From: JBGPBY01 sp041481485 | Lineage (GTDB): Bacteria > Acidobacteriota > Terriglobia > 20CM-2-55-15 | Assembly (NCBI GenBank): GCA_041481485.1 | Contig: JBGPBY010000498.1 | Location: 1 to 5,454, forward strand | DNA: 5,454 nt | Direction of reading: 5' to 3' | Shown here: positions 1-5,348 of the stretch, in pieces | Layout: each line of letters opens with the position of its first letter | Position numbering within the stretch: position 1 is the stretch's first letter | Position numbers and translations under genes: made by a program | Notes under the pieces: generated by a model | What the model was told of the DNA's origin: nothing | Databases searched by the model: none | The model's input: the letters and a program-made list of their open reading frames with translations, nothing else

Positions 1-68
1 CTATGACCGCCCACAATTTCCAGGGATGCAATCCCACAGATTGTGGGCGGTCATAGACCGCCCCTACA
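1..68. repeat. Dispersed palindromic repeat, copy A (left end cut by the window)
   Basis: Bases 1-16 and 41-56 are a perfect 16-bp inverted repeat (CTATGACCGCCCACAA and its complement). The 24-base loop contains a smaller hairpin, GGGAT-GCA-ATCCC at 23-35. The right terminus (45-68) is identical over 24 bases to the terminus of the copy at 5349-5428. The matching outer bases on the left would lie before base 1, so this copy is incomplete only because of the window edge. Each terminus is also a palindrome by itself (GGGCGGTC-TAT-GACCGCCC). The element looks like a small non-autonomous repeat of REP or MITE type. It lies just past the stop of the exported-protein gene at 99-728 and could act as a hairpin 3' end for that transcript, but it has no U-tract. 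Confidence 0.8.
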
Positions 69-98
69 GTGGGGACTCGTATTTCGCCCTAACGTCCG

Positions 99-728
99 CT
101 ACTTTGCCGCAATAATTTTTTCTTTCAAATCCCGGGCGTGGGTTCTCGCGTAATTCAGGATGCGGTCGTCTCCGACAATGATGTCCAGCGCGCTGGTAAG
201 GCTTTTTGGATCTGAAATTCGCCCGCCGCTGAGGTATTTCTCCAGCTGATCGAGGCGCTCGGGAATTCCCAGGCGATCGAATTGAGCTGCCCATTGCAAA
301 TCAATGACGAGAGTTTCCTGTGTGATCAAGCCCTCAAAAAATGTGACCAGCGCACTCACTTCCTTGATTTCCGAGTAATTGAAGGTTGCTTCGCGCTGTC
401 CGGCGGATGACATCAGAGTCAGATGTTTCCGTCCGAGGTCGGCCACTTTTCGTTTGGATTCGTAATTTGCGGAGTTCGCGAGATATTTCGTTCCGGCCAG
501 CACATTAAGAAACTGGGTTTTGCCGCCGGGCGACAATTCAATCCTGAGCCGGATATCGTCATCATCGCGCCGTTTGAATCGGGCTTCGCCGACACCGTTG
601 GGGTCGAGTTGAACGCAGAGCGTTTCAAAATTGGACGCAGAGGACGCATCCCGGCAATACGTAAACTGGGTAAAATCCTGTTGCGCCGTAGCCGCCAGCA
701 TTAATGTCAGAAAAATCGATGTCATCAT
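99..728 (-). CDS. Predicted exported protein of unknown function, coupled to ruvC
   Basis: A 209-residue protein that I do not recognise as any characterised family. The N-terminus (MMTSIFLTLMLAATAQQ) is a short hydrophobic stretch ending in a plausible signal peptidase site near residues 15-17, although it lacks the usual basic residues. The mature part has two cysteines (25 and 38) that could form a disulfide, an acidic run (DDDD in the sixties), and a charged middle and C-terminal half that reads as mixed alpha/beta with a helical end; there is no later membrane segment. The start codon overlaps the ruvC stop as ATGA (725-728). No Shine-Dalgarno sequence is visible, so translation is probably coupled to ruvC. 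It is the third gene of the yebC-ruvC operon. The location suggests co-expression with recombination genes, but an exported protein has no obvious role there. The reading frame is solid; the function is unknown. Confidence 0.8.
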   Translation of the reverse strand: MMTSIFLTLMLAATAQQDFTQFTYCRDASSASNFETLCVQLDPNGVGEARFKRRDDDDIRLRIELSPGGKTQFLNVLAGTKYLANSANYESKRKVADLGRKHLTLMSSAGQREATFNYSEIKEVSALVTFFEGLITQETLVIDLQWAAQFDRLGIPERLDQLEKYLSGGRISDPKSLTSALDIIVGDDRILNYARTHARDLKEKIIAAK

Positions 729-1219
729 GATTGACCCGCTGCACGAATGTATCGAATGGAGTTTGCGTGACAGATGGCAACCGCCAGCGCATCTGACGCA
801 TCATATTCACCAGGCCCGCATTTGAGTTTTAAAAGTGCCGACACCATTTGTTGAACCTGCGGTTTTTCGGCTCGTCCGTAGCCGGTGACCGCCGCTTTCA
901 CTTCCGCGGGGGAGTATTCATAAACCGGCAGGCTGGCCTCCGCCGCAGCAGCCATGCAGACTCCCCGAACATGACCCAGCTTGAGAGCGCTTTGAATATT
1001 CTGAGCGTGAAAAATCCCTTCAAATGCAGCTGCTTCAGGCCGGACGGACTCGATCACTTCCATAATTCCGCGGTAGATGAAATGCAATCGATGAGAAAGA
1101 GAATCCGTGGATCGAACCCGTATGATACCACAGCTGACATAAGCACAATCGGCGCCATCGCCATCGACGACGCCGTAGCCGGTCACTCGGGACCCGCTGT
1201 CGATGCCGAGTACTCGCAT
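725..1219 (-). CDS. ruvC: Crossover junction endodeoxyribonuclease RuvC
   Basis: RuvC is the Holliday junction resolvase. As a dimer it nicks two strands symmetrically at junctions held by RuvAB, completing recombinational repair. The 164-residue length is normal for the family. The RNase H-like fold is recognisable from MRVLGIDSGSRVTGYG at the N-terminus. The four expected acidic catalytic residues are present: Asp7, Glu67 (in FEGIFHAQN), Asp140 and Asp143 (in EYDASDALAVAICH). The segment EYSPAEVKAAVTGYGRAEK (about 101-119) is also typical. It begins 3 bases after the yebC stop and overlaps the next gene by 4 bases, so it is the middle gene of a polycistronic unit. No purine-rich ribosome site precedes the ATG (upstream reads CCACCTCCTGATTC), suggesting initiation by ribosomes finishing yebC. 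No ruvA or ruvB is visible in the window. Confidence 0.97.
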   Translation of the reverse strand: MRVLGIDSGSRVTGYGVVDGDGADCAYVSCGIIRVRSTDSLSHRLHFIYRGIMEVIESVRPEAAAFEGIFHAQNIQSALKLGHVRGVCMAAAAEASLPVYEYSPAEVKAAVTGYGRAEKPQVQQMVSALLKLKCGPGEYDASDALAVAICHANSIRYIRAAGQS

Positions 1220-1222
1220 GAA

Positions 1223-1972
1223 TCAGGAGGTGGCACCGGCCAGTTCGTTTTCCTCGATATCGAAATTCGCGTAAACATGCTGAACGTCTTCGTGCTCTTC
1301 CATCACTTCCATCAATTTCATGGCTTGCTGCGCGGACTTGCCTTCGAGCTTGACCTGTGTGGTCGGAATCATCGAGATTTCCGCAGATATGGTTTCAATT
1401 CCCTTCGCTTTGAGAGCTTCGAGTACGGCATCGAAATTCTCCGGAGCCGTATAAATCTCGTAGGCCTCGCCCTCATTCTGGAAATCGTCAGCGCCCGCTT
1501 CAATCGCGATGGTCATTACGGTCTCTTCATCGGCTTTCGTTGCTTCGATGACGATGTCGCCCTTCTTGTGGAACATCCAGGAAACGCAGCCGGACTCCCC
1601 CATGTTTCCACCGTTCTTGGAAAAGATGTGCCGGATCTCACTGACCGTGCGATTGCGGTTGTCGGTGACAACTTCAACGATTACGGCAACTCCCGATGGA
1701 CCATACCCTTCGTACGTGATTTCCTCGAGCTGGCCGCCTTCCAGTTCGCCGGTACCCTTCATCACAGCACGTTTGATGTTATCGGCCGGCATGTTGAGGG
1801 ATTTGGCATCGGCAATGGCCTTGCGAAGCCTCGGATTTCCTTCCGGATCGCCGCCGCCGATGCGCGCGGCAATCGTGATTTCCTTGATGTATTTGGTGAA
1901 GGACCGACCCCGCTTCGAATCGATCGCCGCTTTTTTGTGTTTGATGCTGTGCCACTTGGAATGGCCGGACAT
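1223..1972 (-). CDS. yebC: YebC/PmpR/TACO1-family protein
   Basis: A 249-residue member of the YebC family, a cytoplasmic protein near the usual 240-250 residues. The N-terminal signature is intact (MSGHSKWHSIKHKKAAIDSK, then RGRSFTK), followed by GGGDPEGNPRLRKAIADAK, MPADNIKRA and ITYEGYGPSGVAVIVEV (about 85-101). The DNRNRTVSEIRHIFSKNGG stretch (about 104-122) is also diagnostic. The C-terminus is acidic. Members have been described as DNA-binding regulators (PmpR in Pseudomonas) and as translation factors (mitochondrial TACO1; bacterial relatives linked to ribosome stalling relief), so the older label 'transcriptional regulator' should be treated with care. It is the first gene of the operon, directly before ruvC, a pairing common in bacteria. 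The start is supported by a good ribosome site (1978-1983) and by the canonical MSGHSKW beginning. Confidence 0.97.
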   Translation of the reverse strand: MSGHSKWHSIKHKKAAIDSKRGRSFTKYIKEITIAARIGGGDPEGNPRLRKAIADAKSLNMPADNIKRAVMKGTGELEGGQLEEITYEGYGPSGVAVIVEVVTDNRNRTVSEIRHIFSKNGGNMGESGCVSWMFHKKGDIVIEATKADEETVMTIAIEAGADDFQNEGEAYEIYTAPENFDAVLEALKAKGIETISAEISMIPTTQVKLEGKSAQQAMKLMEVMEEHEDVQHVYANFDIEENELAGATS

Positions 1973-1977
1973 AGGTG

Positions 1978-1983
1978 CTCCTT
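1978..1983 (-). promoter_or_regulatory. Ribosome binding site of yebC
   Basis: On the minus strand AAGGAG lies 5 bases before the yebC ATG. It is the only clear Shine-Dalgarno sequence of the three-gene operon, which fits a model where the two downstream genes depend on translational coupling. Confidence 0.8.
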
Positions 1984-2006
1984 AGGTCTGCGATAGGACG
2001 GCCCAC

Positions 2007-2034
2007 AGTGTAACAAAGGTTTTGTGGATAACAA
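2007..2034 (-). promoter_or_regulatory. Putative sigma70-type promoter of the yebC-ruvC operon
   Basis: On the minus strand TTGTTA (2029-2034, 4 of 6 matches to TTGACA) is followed after 16 bases by TACACT (2007-2012, 4 of 6 to TATAAT). A TGT triplet directly before the -10 gives an extended -10. Transcription would start near base 2000, leaving a leader of about 28 bases that includes the ribosome site. The -35 is preceded by a T6 tract. The site lies between the long inverted repeat and yebC, where the operon promoter is expected. Confidence 0.45.
2023..2031 (-). promoter_or_regulatory. Perfect DnaA box within the yebC promoter
   Basis: The minus strand reads TTATCCACA, the strongest form of the DnaA-binding 9-mer. 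It overlaps the last bases of the putative -35 and fills part of the -35/-10 spacer, a position where a bound protein would block RNA polymerase. Only one exact copy was noticed, so this is not an origin. The match is seen in the sequence; regulation by DnaA is inference. Confidence 0.4.
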
Positions 2035-2044
2035 AAAATCGAGT

Positions 2045-2282
2045 CCCACCGAAGGCGCAGTCTGTGAAGGTGTGAAGGAATGTAGAGGTGGTCGATCAAG
2101 AAATCCCTCTCCCAACGGGAGAGGGCGGCCGAAGGCCGGGTGAGGGGTACCGCAAGTAAAGATTGTTACTTGCGGTACCCCTCACCGGCCGCTACGCGGC
2201 CCCCTCTCCCGTTGGGAGAGGGATTTCTTGATCGACCACCTCTACATTCCTTCACACCTTCACAGACCGCGCCTGCCGTGGG
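2045..2282. repeat. 238-bp long inverted repeat (hairpin or cruciform element)
   Basis: Two arms of about 115 bases face each other around a 6-base loop (AGATTG, 2160-2165). Bases 2060-2125 match 2202-2267 perfectly over 66 bp, and 2139-2159 match 2166-2186 perfectly over 21 bp. Outside 2060/2267 the match continues to 2045/2282 with four mismatches. Between the perfect blocks the arms differ in sequence and length (13 versus 15 bases), but each side holds its own small hairpin. Each arm contains the motif CCCTCTCCC-AAC-GGGAGAGGG followed by a GGTGAGGGG stretch, a pattern like widely dispersed bacterial REP-type repeats. The tandem octamer CCTTCACA occurs at 2249-2264 and is mirrored at 2063-2078. 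No transposase gene or convincing protein is present. It may be two REP-like units inserted head to head, or a MITE. Confidence 0.9.
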
Positions 2283-2299
2283 CCGCCAACGCAATATCG

Positions 2300-2355
2300 C
2301 CGGATCTGCCGCGTCGCTTTTCCCTTTCCCAGCCGCGGAGCGGCGGCAGATCTGG
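2300..2355. repeat. Short inverted repeat between glnA terminator and long palindrome
   Basis: Bases 2300-2312 (CCGGATCTGCCGC) pair with 2343-2355 (GCGGCAGATCTGG) at 12 of 13 positions, the exception being a possible G-U pair in RNA. The loop is 30 bases and itself GC-rich with a pyrimidine tract. It adjoins the glnA terminator and the long inverted repeat, so the interval 2283-2410 has no gene but is almost wholly structured. Function is unknown. Confidence 0.55.
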
Positions 2356-2362
2356 AAAATAA

Positions 2363-2388
2363 AAGAGCCGGCGGTGGCGCCGGCTCTT
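2363..2388 (-). terminator. Intrinsic terminator of glnA
   Basis: An 11-bp perfect GC-rich stem (AGAGCCGGCG with CGCCGGCTCT plus one A-T pair) closes a 4-base loop. On the minus strand it is followed by TTTTATTTT. It starts 22 bases beyond the glnA stop codon, the expected place for a Rho-independent terminator. Confidence 0.9.
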
Positions 2389-2410
2389 CATTTCACAGCG
2401 TGAACGGACC

Positions 2411-3820
2411 TTACAGGCTGTAGTACATGTCGAACTCGATGGGGTGCGTCGTCATGCGGAACCTCGTGACTTCCTCCATCTTCAGATCGATGTAGGCGTC
2501 AAGCATGTCGTTGCTGAAGACGCCGCCCTTGGTCAGGAATGCCCGATCCTTGTTGAGGTGGTCGAGCGCTTCGTCAAGAGACGCGCAGGGATGCGGAACC
2601 TTCTTCGCCTCTTCGGCTTCCAGTTCGTACAGATTCTTGTCCATTGGTTTACCGGGATTGATCTTGTTCTGAACGCCATCCAGTCCGGCCATCATCATTG
2701 CCGTAAAGGCAAGATAGGGGTTCGCTGTAGGATCCGGGAACCTCACTTCAATCCGGCGTGCTTTTGCGCTGGTGACCAAAGGAATGCGCACAGCGGCCGA
2801 TCGGTTGCGGGCCGAATAAGCCAGGTTAATCGGCGCTTCAAAGCCGGGCACCAGACGTTTGTAGGAATTGGTTCCGGGGTTGGTAATTGCATTCAGAGCT
2901 TTGGCATGTTTGATGATGCCGCCGATGTAGTGGATGGCAAATTCGGAAAGTCCGGCATAACCGTCGCCGGCAAAAAGGTTGTTCTTTCCTTTCCAGATGG
3001 ACTGATGACAGTGCATGCCGGATCCGTTATCGCCGACGATCGGCTTTGGCATGAATGTCGCCGTCTTGCCATGCTTTGCCGCAACGTTGAACACGGCATA
3101 TTTGAGCCGCATCATCCAGTCGCCACGTTGAACCAGCGGGGCAAACTTCGTTCCGATTTCGTTCTGGCCTGCGGTGGCGACTTCGTGGTGGTGAACCTCA
3201 ACGATAACCCCGATCTGTTCGAGCACCGTGCAGATCTCGGAACGGATGTTCTGCAGAGAATCGATGGGCGGCACCGGGAAGTATCCGCCCTTTACCGCAG
3301 GACGATGTCCTTTGTTGCCGTTCGCATACGATTCACCGGTATTCCATGCCGCTTCTTCGGAAAAAATCTTCACGCGGGAACCCGACATGTCCACGGACCA
3401 TTCCACGGCGTCAAAAATGAAAAATTCCGGTTCGGGTCCGAAGTATACGGTGTCGCCAAGCCCGGTGGACTTGAGATAGTCGGCGCCGCGTTTTGCGATG
3501 GAGCGGGGATCGCGATCGTAACCTTTGCCGTCAGAGGGCTCGATGACGTCGCAGGTGATTGCCAGCGTGGTTTGCGTCAGAAACGGATCGATGAATGAAG
3601 AAGTCGGATCGGGCATCAGCACCATGTCCGAAGCCTGAATCCCTTTCCATCCGGCAATCGAGGAACCGTCGAAGAAGTGCCCGGACTCAAATTTGTCCGC
3701 ACCAAACGAGGCGACCGGTACGCTCACATGCTGTTCCTTCCCCCGCGTGTCGCAAAAGCGGAGGTCGACAAATTTCACTCCTTTTTCCTTGATGGTCTGG
3801 AAAATATCTTTTGGGGTCAT
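2411..3820 (-). CDS. glnA: Type I glutamine synthetase
   Basis: Glutamine synthetase makes glutamine from glutamate, ammonium and ATP in the cytoplasm as a dodecamer, the main route of ammonium assimilation. From this ATG the protein has 469 residues, the usual length for GSI. Visible motifs: DGSS (51-54), the metal-binding GPEPEFF (128-134), GQNEIG (219-224), the ATP/glutamate loop GSGMHCH (266-272), NPGTNSYKRLVPG (314-326), the arginine-rich RNRSAAVRIP (338-347) and RIEVRFPDP (356-365). Tyr398 in MDKNLYEL matches the tyrosine adenylylated in enterobacterial GlnA, so post-translational control by an adenylyltransferase is plausible. The start was chosen for the N-terminus MTPKDIF, the ribosome site 7 bases upstream and the family length; the frame stays open to 3988, but that extension crosses promoter and terminator signals. 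The gene stands alone between two terminators and probably has a sigma54 promoter. Confidence 0.98.
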   Translation of the reverse strand: MTPKDIFQTIKEKGVKFVDLRFCDTRGKEQHVSVPVASFGADKFESGHFFDGSSIAGWKGIQASDMVLMPDPTSSFIDPFLTQTTLAITCDVIEPSDGKGYDRDPRSIAKRGADYLKSTGLGDTVYFGPEPEFFIFDAVEWSVDMSGSRVKIFSEEAAWNTGESYANGNKGHRPAVKGGYFPVPPIDSLQNIRSEICTVLEQIGVIVEVHHHEVATAGQNEIGTKFAPLVQRGDWMMRLKYAVFNVAAKHGKTATFMPKPIVGDNGSGMHCHQSIWKGKNNLFAGDGYAGLSEFAIHYIGGIIKHAKALNAITNPGTNSYKRLVPGFEAPINLAYSARNRSAAVRIPLVTSAKARRIEVRFPDPTANPYLAFTAMMMAGLDGVQNKINPGKPMDKNLYELEAEEAKKVPHPCASLDEALDHLNKDRAFLTKGGVFSNDMLDAYIDLKMEEVTRFRMTTHPIEFDMYYSL

Positions 3821-3825
3821 GATTG

Positions 3826-3833
3826 CTTCCTCT
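3826..3833 (-). promoter_or_regulatory. Ribosome binding site fixing the glnA start
   Basis: On the minus strand AGAGGAAG lies just before the ATG at 3820, with AGGA spaced 7 bases from it. This supports the 469-residue start over an upstream in-frame ATG that would add 56 unrelated residues. Confidence 0.8.
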
Positions 3834-3868
3834 CTCGATCCTGGTTTTTGTTTAGATGGGGTGACTGC

Positions 3869-3884
3869 CGCAACGCGTCGGCCA
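3869..3884 (-). promoter_or_regulatory. Putative sigma54 (-24/-12) promoter of glnA
   Basis: The minus strand reads TGGCCGACGCGTTGCG. The invariant GG and GC are separated by exactly 10 bases, and the TGGC and TTGC half-sites match the RpoN consensus TGGCAC-N5-TTGCW. Transcription would start near 3859, giving a leader of about 39 bases with the ribosome site. RpoN control of glnA through NtrC-type activators is well known in other bacteria, which raises the likelihood. No convincing sigma70 promoter was seen between the upstream terminator and the gene. Confidence 0.55.
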
Positions 3885-3921
3885 AAACCCCCATATCTTG
3901 CCTGAAATATCGATAGCGCCT

Positions 3922-3968
3922 CAAATAAAAAAAGCCCTCGACCTGAAGAAATCAGTGTCGAAGACTTT
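3922..3968 (-). terminator. Intrinsic terminator upstream of glnA
   Basis: The minus strand forms a long stem: AAAGTCTTCGAC, a bulged A and CTGA pair with TCAG and GTCGAGGGCTTT around a 5-base loop (3947-3951), using a few G-U pairs. Seven T residues and then ATTT follow. It lies about 110 bases past the stop of the secreted-protein gene and 102 bases before glnA, so it separates the two transcripts, or ends a short RNA started at about 4005. Confidence 0.8.
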
Positions 3969-3985
3969 CGTAGTCGTCTGTCCGG

Positions 3986-3997
3986 CACAGCACTGTG
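3986..3997. promoter_or_regulatory. Palindrome CACAG-CA-CTGTG, possible operator or enhancer site
   Basis: A perfect 5-bp dyad with a 2-base centre, about 130 bases upstream of the predicted sigma54 start of glnA. That is a usual distance for an activator site of an enhancer-binding protein, though the sequence is not an NtrC consensus. The same bases form the tip of the RNA hairpin described for the candidate small RNA, so either reading is possible. Confidence 0.25.
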
Positions 3998-4011
3998 ACG
4001 GAAGACCCTCT

Positions 4012-4040
4012 TTTATAGCGAAATTCCGGAAGCGAGTCCA
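4012..4040 (-). promoter_or_regulatory. Sigma70-like promoter in the glnA upstream region
   Basis: On the minus strand TGGACT (4035-4040, 4 of 6 to the -35 consensus) and TATAAA (4012-4017, 5 of 6 to the -10) are spaced by an ideal 17 bases, one of the better sigma70 matches in the window. The -35 lies inside an imperfect inverted repeat (4032-4039 with 4051-4060: GCGAGTCC and GG-AT-ACTCGC), which could be an operator. Transcripts from here meet the terminator at 3922-3968 after about 80 nt, unless it is read through into glnA. Confidence 0.5.
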
Positions 4041-4077
4041 TATGGAAAAAGGATACTCGCGAACGAACCCGCGTAGA

Positions 4078-5244
4078 TCACTTCGATCCGCACCCGGGCA
4101 TCAATTCCGGGAGCATGTTGGCAATCGATGAATTGCCAACGCCACCGCCGCCGCCGCGCCCATTGCGCCCACCACCGCCCAAAGTAAAAGGCCCACCGTT
4201 TCCACTGCGGATAAACATGCTGGTGTTATCCAAAGGAAGTGAAATGGCATTCGCGCAGAATTGATCCCACTTGCCATCCATCACCAGATACTGCTCCACG
4301 TTGGACAAATAGAACGCCGACACCGTGGCATCGAGAGTCTTCAGATACTTTCCTACGGCACGGAGCGCTTTGTCGCCTCCGAAGTCCCCCACGACGGGAA
4401 TCAGCATATTGCGGCTCTCGAGGTCTTTGAGAAACAGGAAAGACTCCTCGCTTGCCAGATAACTCATATATTGACCGCTACCATTGTCGGCCTCCATCAG
4501 GCTTGCGTAGTTCACCTGATTATTTCCACCGCGGCCTCGGCCCCCGCCCCCGCCGGTTGCGCCGACAACTACGGGAGGAGTGTTCGTCGACAAACTGGAG
4601 TTGTAGTCGATCAATGGGCCGAACTGATAAAAATTGCTCAACGCCCATTTGATGCCATCCAGATCCCCCGCGCTCAGCGGAAAACCATGCTTCTTCATGA
4701 GCTGATCCTGAATGGCCTTGAGATTCTCGTCGTAGAGTTCCTTGCTTCCATCCGCAGTCAAGAATGCGTTGAAAATCTGGGATGCAGAAGACTGGGTGGT
4801 CAGCCCGTTGGGTCTCTTGAGCGAAAAGAGGCGTGAAACAAATTCCGCCCGATCTTTGGAGAGCTCAAACAACGCTTTGTACATCAGATGCACATCGGTG
4901 TTGCCATGGCGGATGTCGACAATCACGGCCATTGCCGGCTTCAGAGCAGCGATATACGTGAAATTCTGTTCCGGTCCCACACCCATGTACACACGGCCCT
5001 GCTTTGCCGCTTTCGCCAGGTCGGGGATCACCCATTGAAAGGTCGTTTCATTGGAGAGCAGATTGTCCGACCGGAAAAAGCCGTCGTCTTCGGAAAGGTC
5101 GCGTGACAGATTCCAGAACTGCTGATCCGAAAGCTGCGAAGGAACTGGCGCCGCCAGTGTACGGGCAATCGGAGCAAACAACAGTGCGCCGGAACTGAGG
5201 ACCAGTATCAGGCACACCAGCAAAGCATGTTTTCGTTGTTTCAT
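4078..5244 (-). CDS. Secreted protein of unknown function with two glycine-rich segments
   Basis: A 388-residue protein starting MKQRKHALLVCLILVLSSGA, a clear Sec signal peptide with cleavage likely near residues 30-33 (TLAAPVPS). Conserved-looking blocks follow: VYMGVGPEQNFTYIAALKP (85-103), VIVDIRHGN (107-115), LMYKALFEL (120-128), VVGDFGGDKALRAVGKYLK (284-302) and VSAFYLSNVEQYL (308-320). The GVGPEQN...VDIRHGN pair has the look of a nucleotide- or SAM-binding Rossmann start, and I have the impression that similar proteins occur in acidobacteria, but I cannot assign a function. Two low-complexity stretches, GGGGGRGRGG (231-240) and GGGGRNGRGGGGG (356-368), interrupt the ordered parts. The start at 5244 was chosen for the signal peptide and the promoter directly upstream; a TTG at 5280 or an ATG at 5262 would add residues before the signal. 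It is monocistronic, ended by the terminator at 3922-3968. Confidence 0.85.
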   Translation of the reverse strand: MKQRKHALLVCLILVLSSGALLFAPIARTLAAPVPSQLSDQQFWNLSRDLSEDDGFFRSDNLLSNETTFQWVIPDLAKAAKQGRVYMGVGPEQNFTYIAALKPAMAVIVDIRHGNTDVHLMYKALFELSKDRAEFVSRLFSLKRPNGLTTQSSASQIFNAFLTADGSKELYDENLKAIQDQLMKKHGFPLSAGDLDGIKWALSNFYQFGPLIDYNSSLSTNTPPVVVGATGGGGGRGRGGNNQVNYASLMEADNGSGQYMSYLASEESFLFLKDLESRNMLIPVVGDFGGDKALRAVGKYLKTLDATVSAFYLSNVEQYLVMDGKWDQFCANAISLPLDNTSMFIRSGNGGPFTLGGGGRNGRGGGGGVGNSSIANMLPELMPGCGSK

Positions 5245-5252
5245 GGCCGCCG

Positions 5253-5280
5253 ATTCTAGCATCAAAGGAATCTCGACCAA
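5253..5280 (-). promoter_or_regulatory. Extended -10 promoter implying a leaderless mRNA
   Basis: On the minus strand TAGAAT (5253-5258, 5 of 6 to TATAAT) is preceded by TGC, an extended -10, and after 16 bases by TTGGTC (5275-5280) as a weak -35. Only 8 bases (CGGCGGCC) separate the -10 from the ATG at 5244, so transcription should begin at or within a couple of bases of the start codon. No Shine-Dalgarno sequence is present, which fits a leaderless transcript. Confidence 0.5.
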
Positions 5281-5348
5281 TATGGCGGTTTTGCTTTCCG
5301 GATGGATTTAATGAAACGGAGGAGATCCGCTTTCAATGACAATTTCTT

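Larger units (their letters stand above)
3922..4006 (-). ncRNA. Candidate small RNA or glnA leader attenuator
   Basis: Starting where the promoter at 4012-4040 should initiate (about 4005), the minus strand carries a 5' hairpin at 3976-4006 (13 pairs, with one mismatch and one bulged base, built on CACAG-CA-CTGTG), a short linker (3969-3975), and then a terminator hairpin with U-tract (3922-3968). A transcript would be about 80 nt, the layout of a small RNA or of a prematurely ended leader. A GACU in the linker could pair with AGUC in the terminator's 5' arm as a weak antiterminator. It matches no riboswitch class I can name. The simple alternative is that the second hairpin merely ends the gene at 4078-5244. 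Confidence 0.35.

Noticed and set aside
1223..1232. AGGAGG on the plus strand at the ruvC/yebC junction
   Set aside because: It is on the wrong strand for ruvC and no plus-strand gene starts after it.
848..1996. Plus-strand open frame of 382 codons across ruvC and yebC
   Set aside because: It is antisense to two unmistakable conserved genes, has no family features, and is explained by codon bias of the opposite strand.
2249..2264. Tandem CCTTCACA octamers as iterons or a CRISPR start
   Set aside because: Only two adjacent units per arm without spacers; they belong to the long inverted repeat.
2140..2403. Short open frames across the long inverted repeat, with a shared peptide on both strands
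   Set aside because: The identical peptide comes only from the two arms being reverse complements; nothing supports coding.
2444..3598. Plus-strand open frame of 384 codons inside glnA
   Set aside because: It is the antisense shadow of glutamine synthetase, without a recognisable domain or ribosome site.
3821..3988. Upstream extension of glnA by 56 residues
   Set aside because: It would translate through the terminator and sigma54 site, lacks similarity to GlnA N-termini, and the internal ATG has a good ribosome site and gives the family length.
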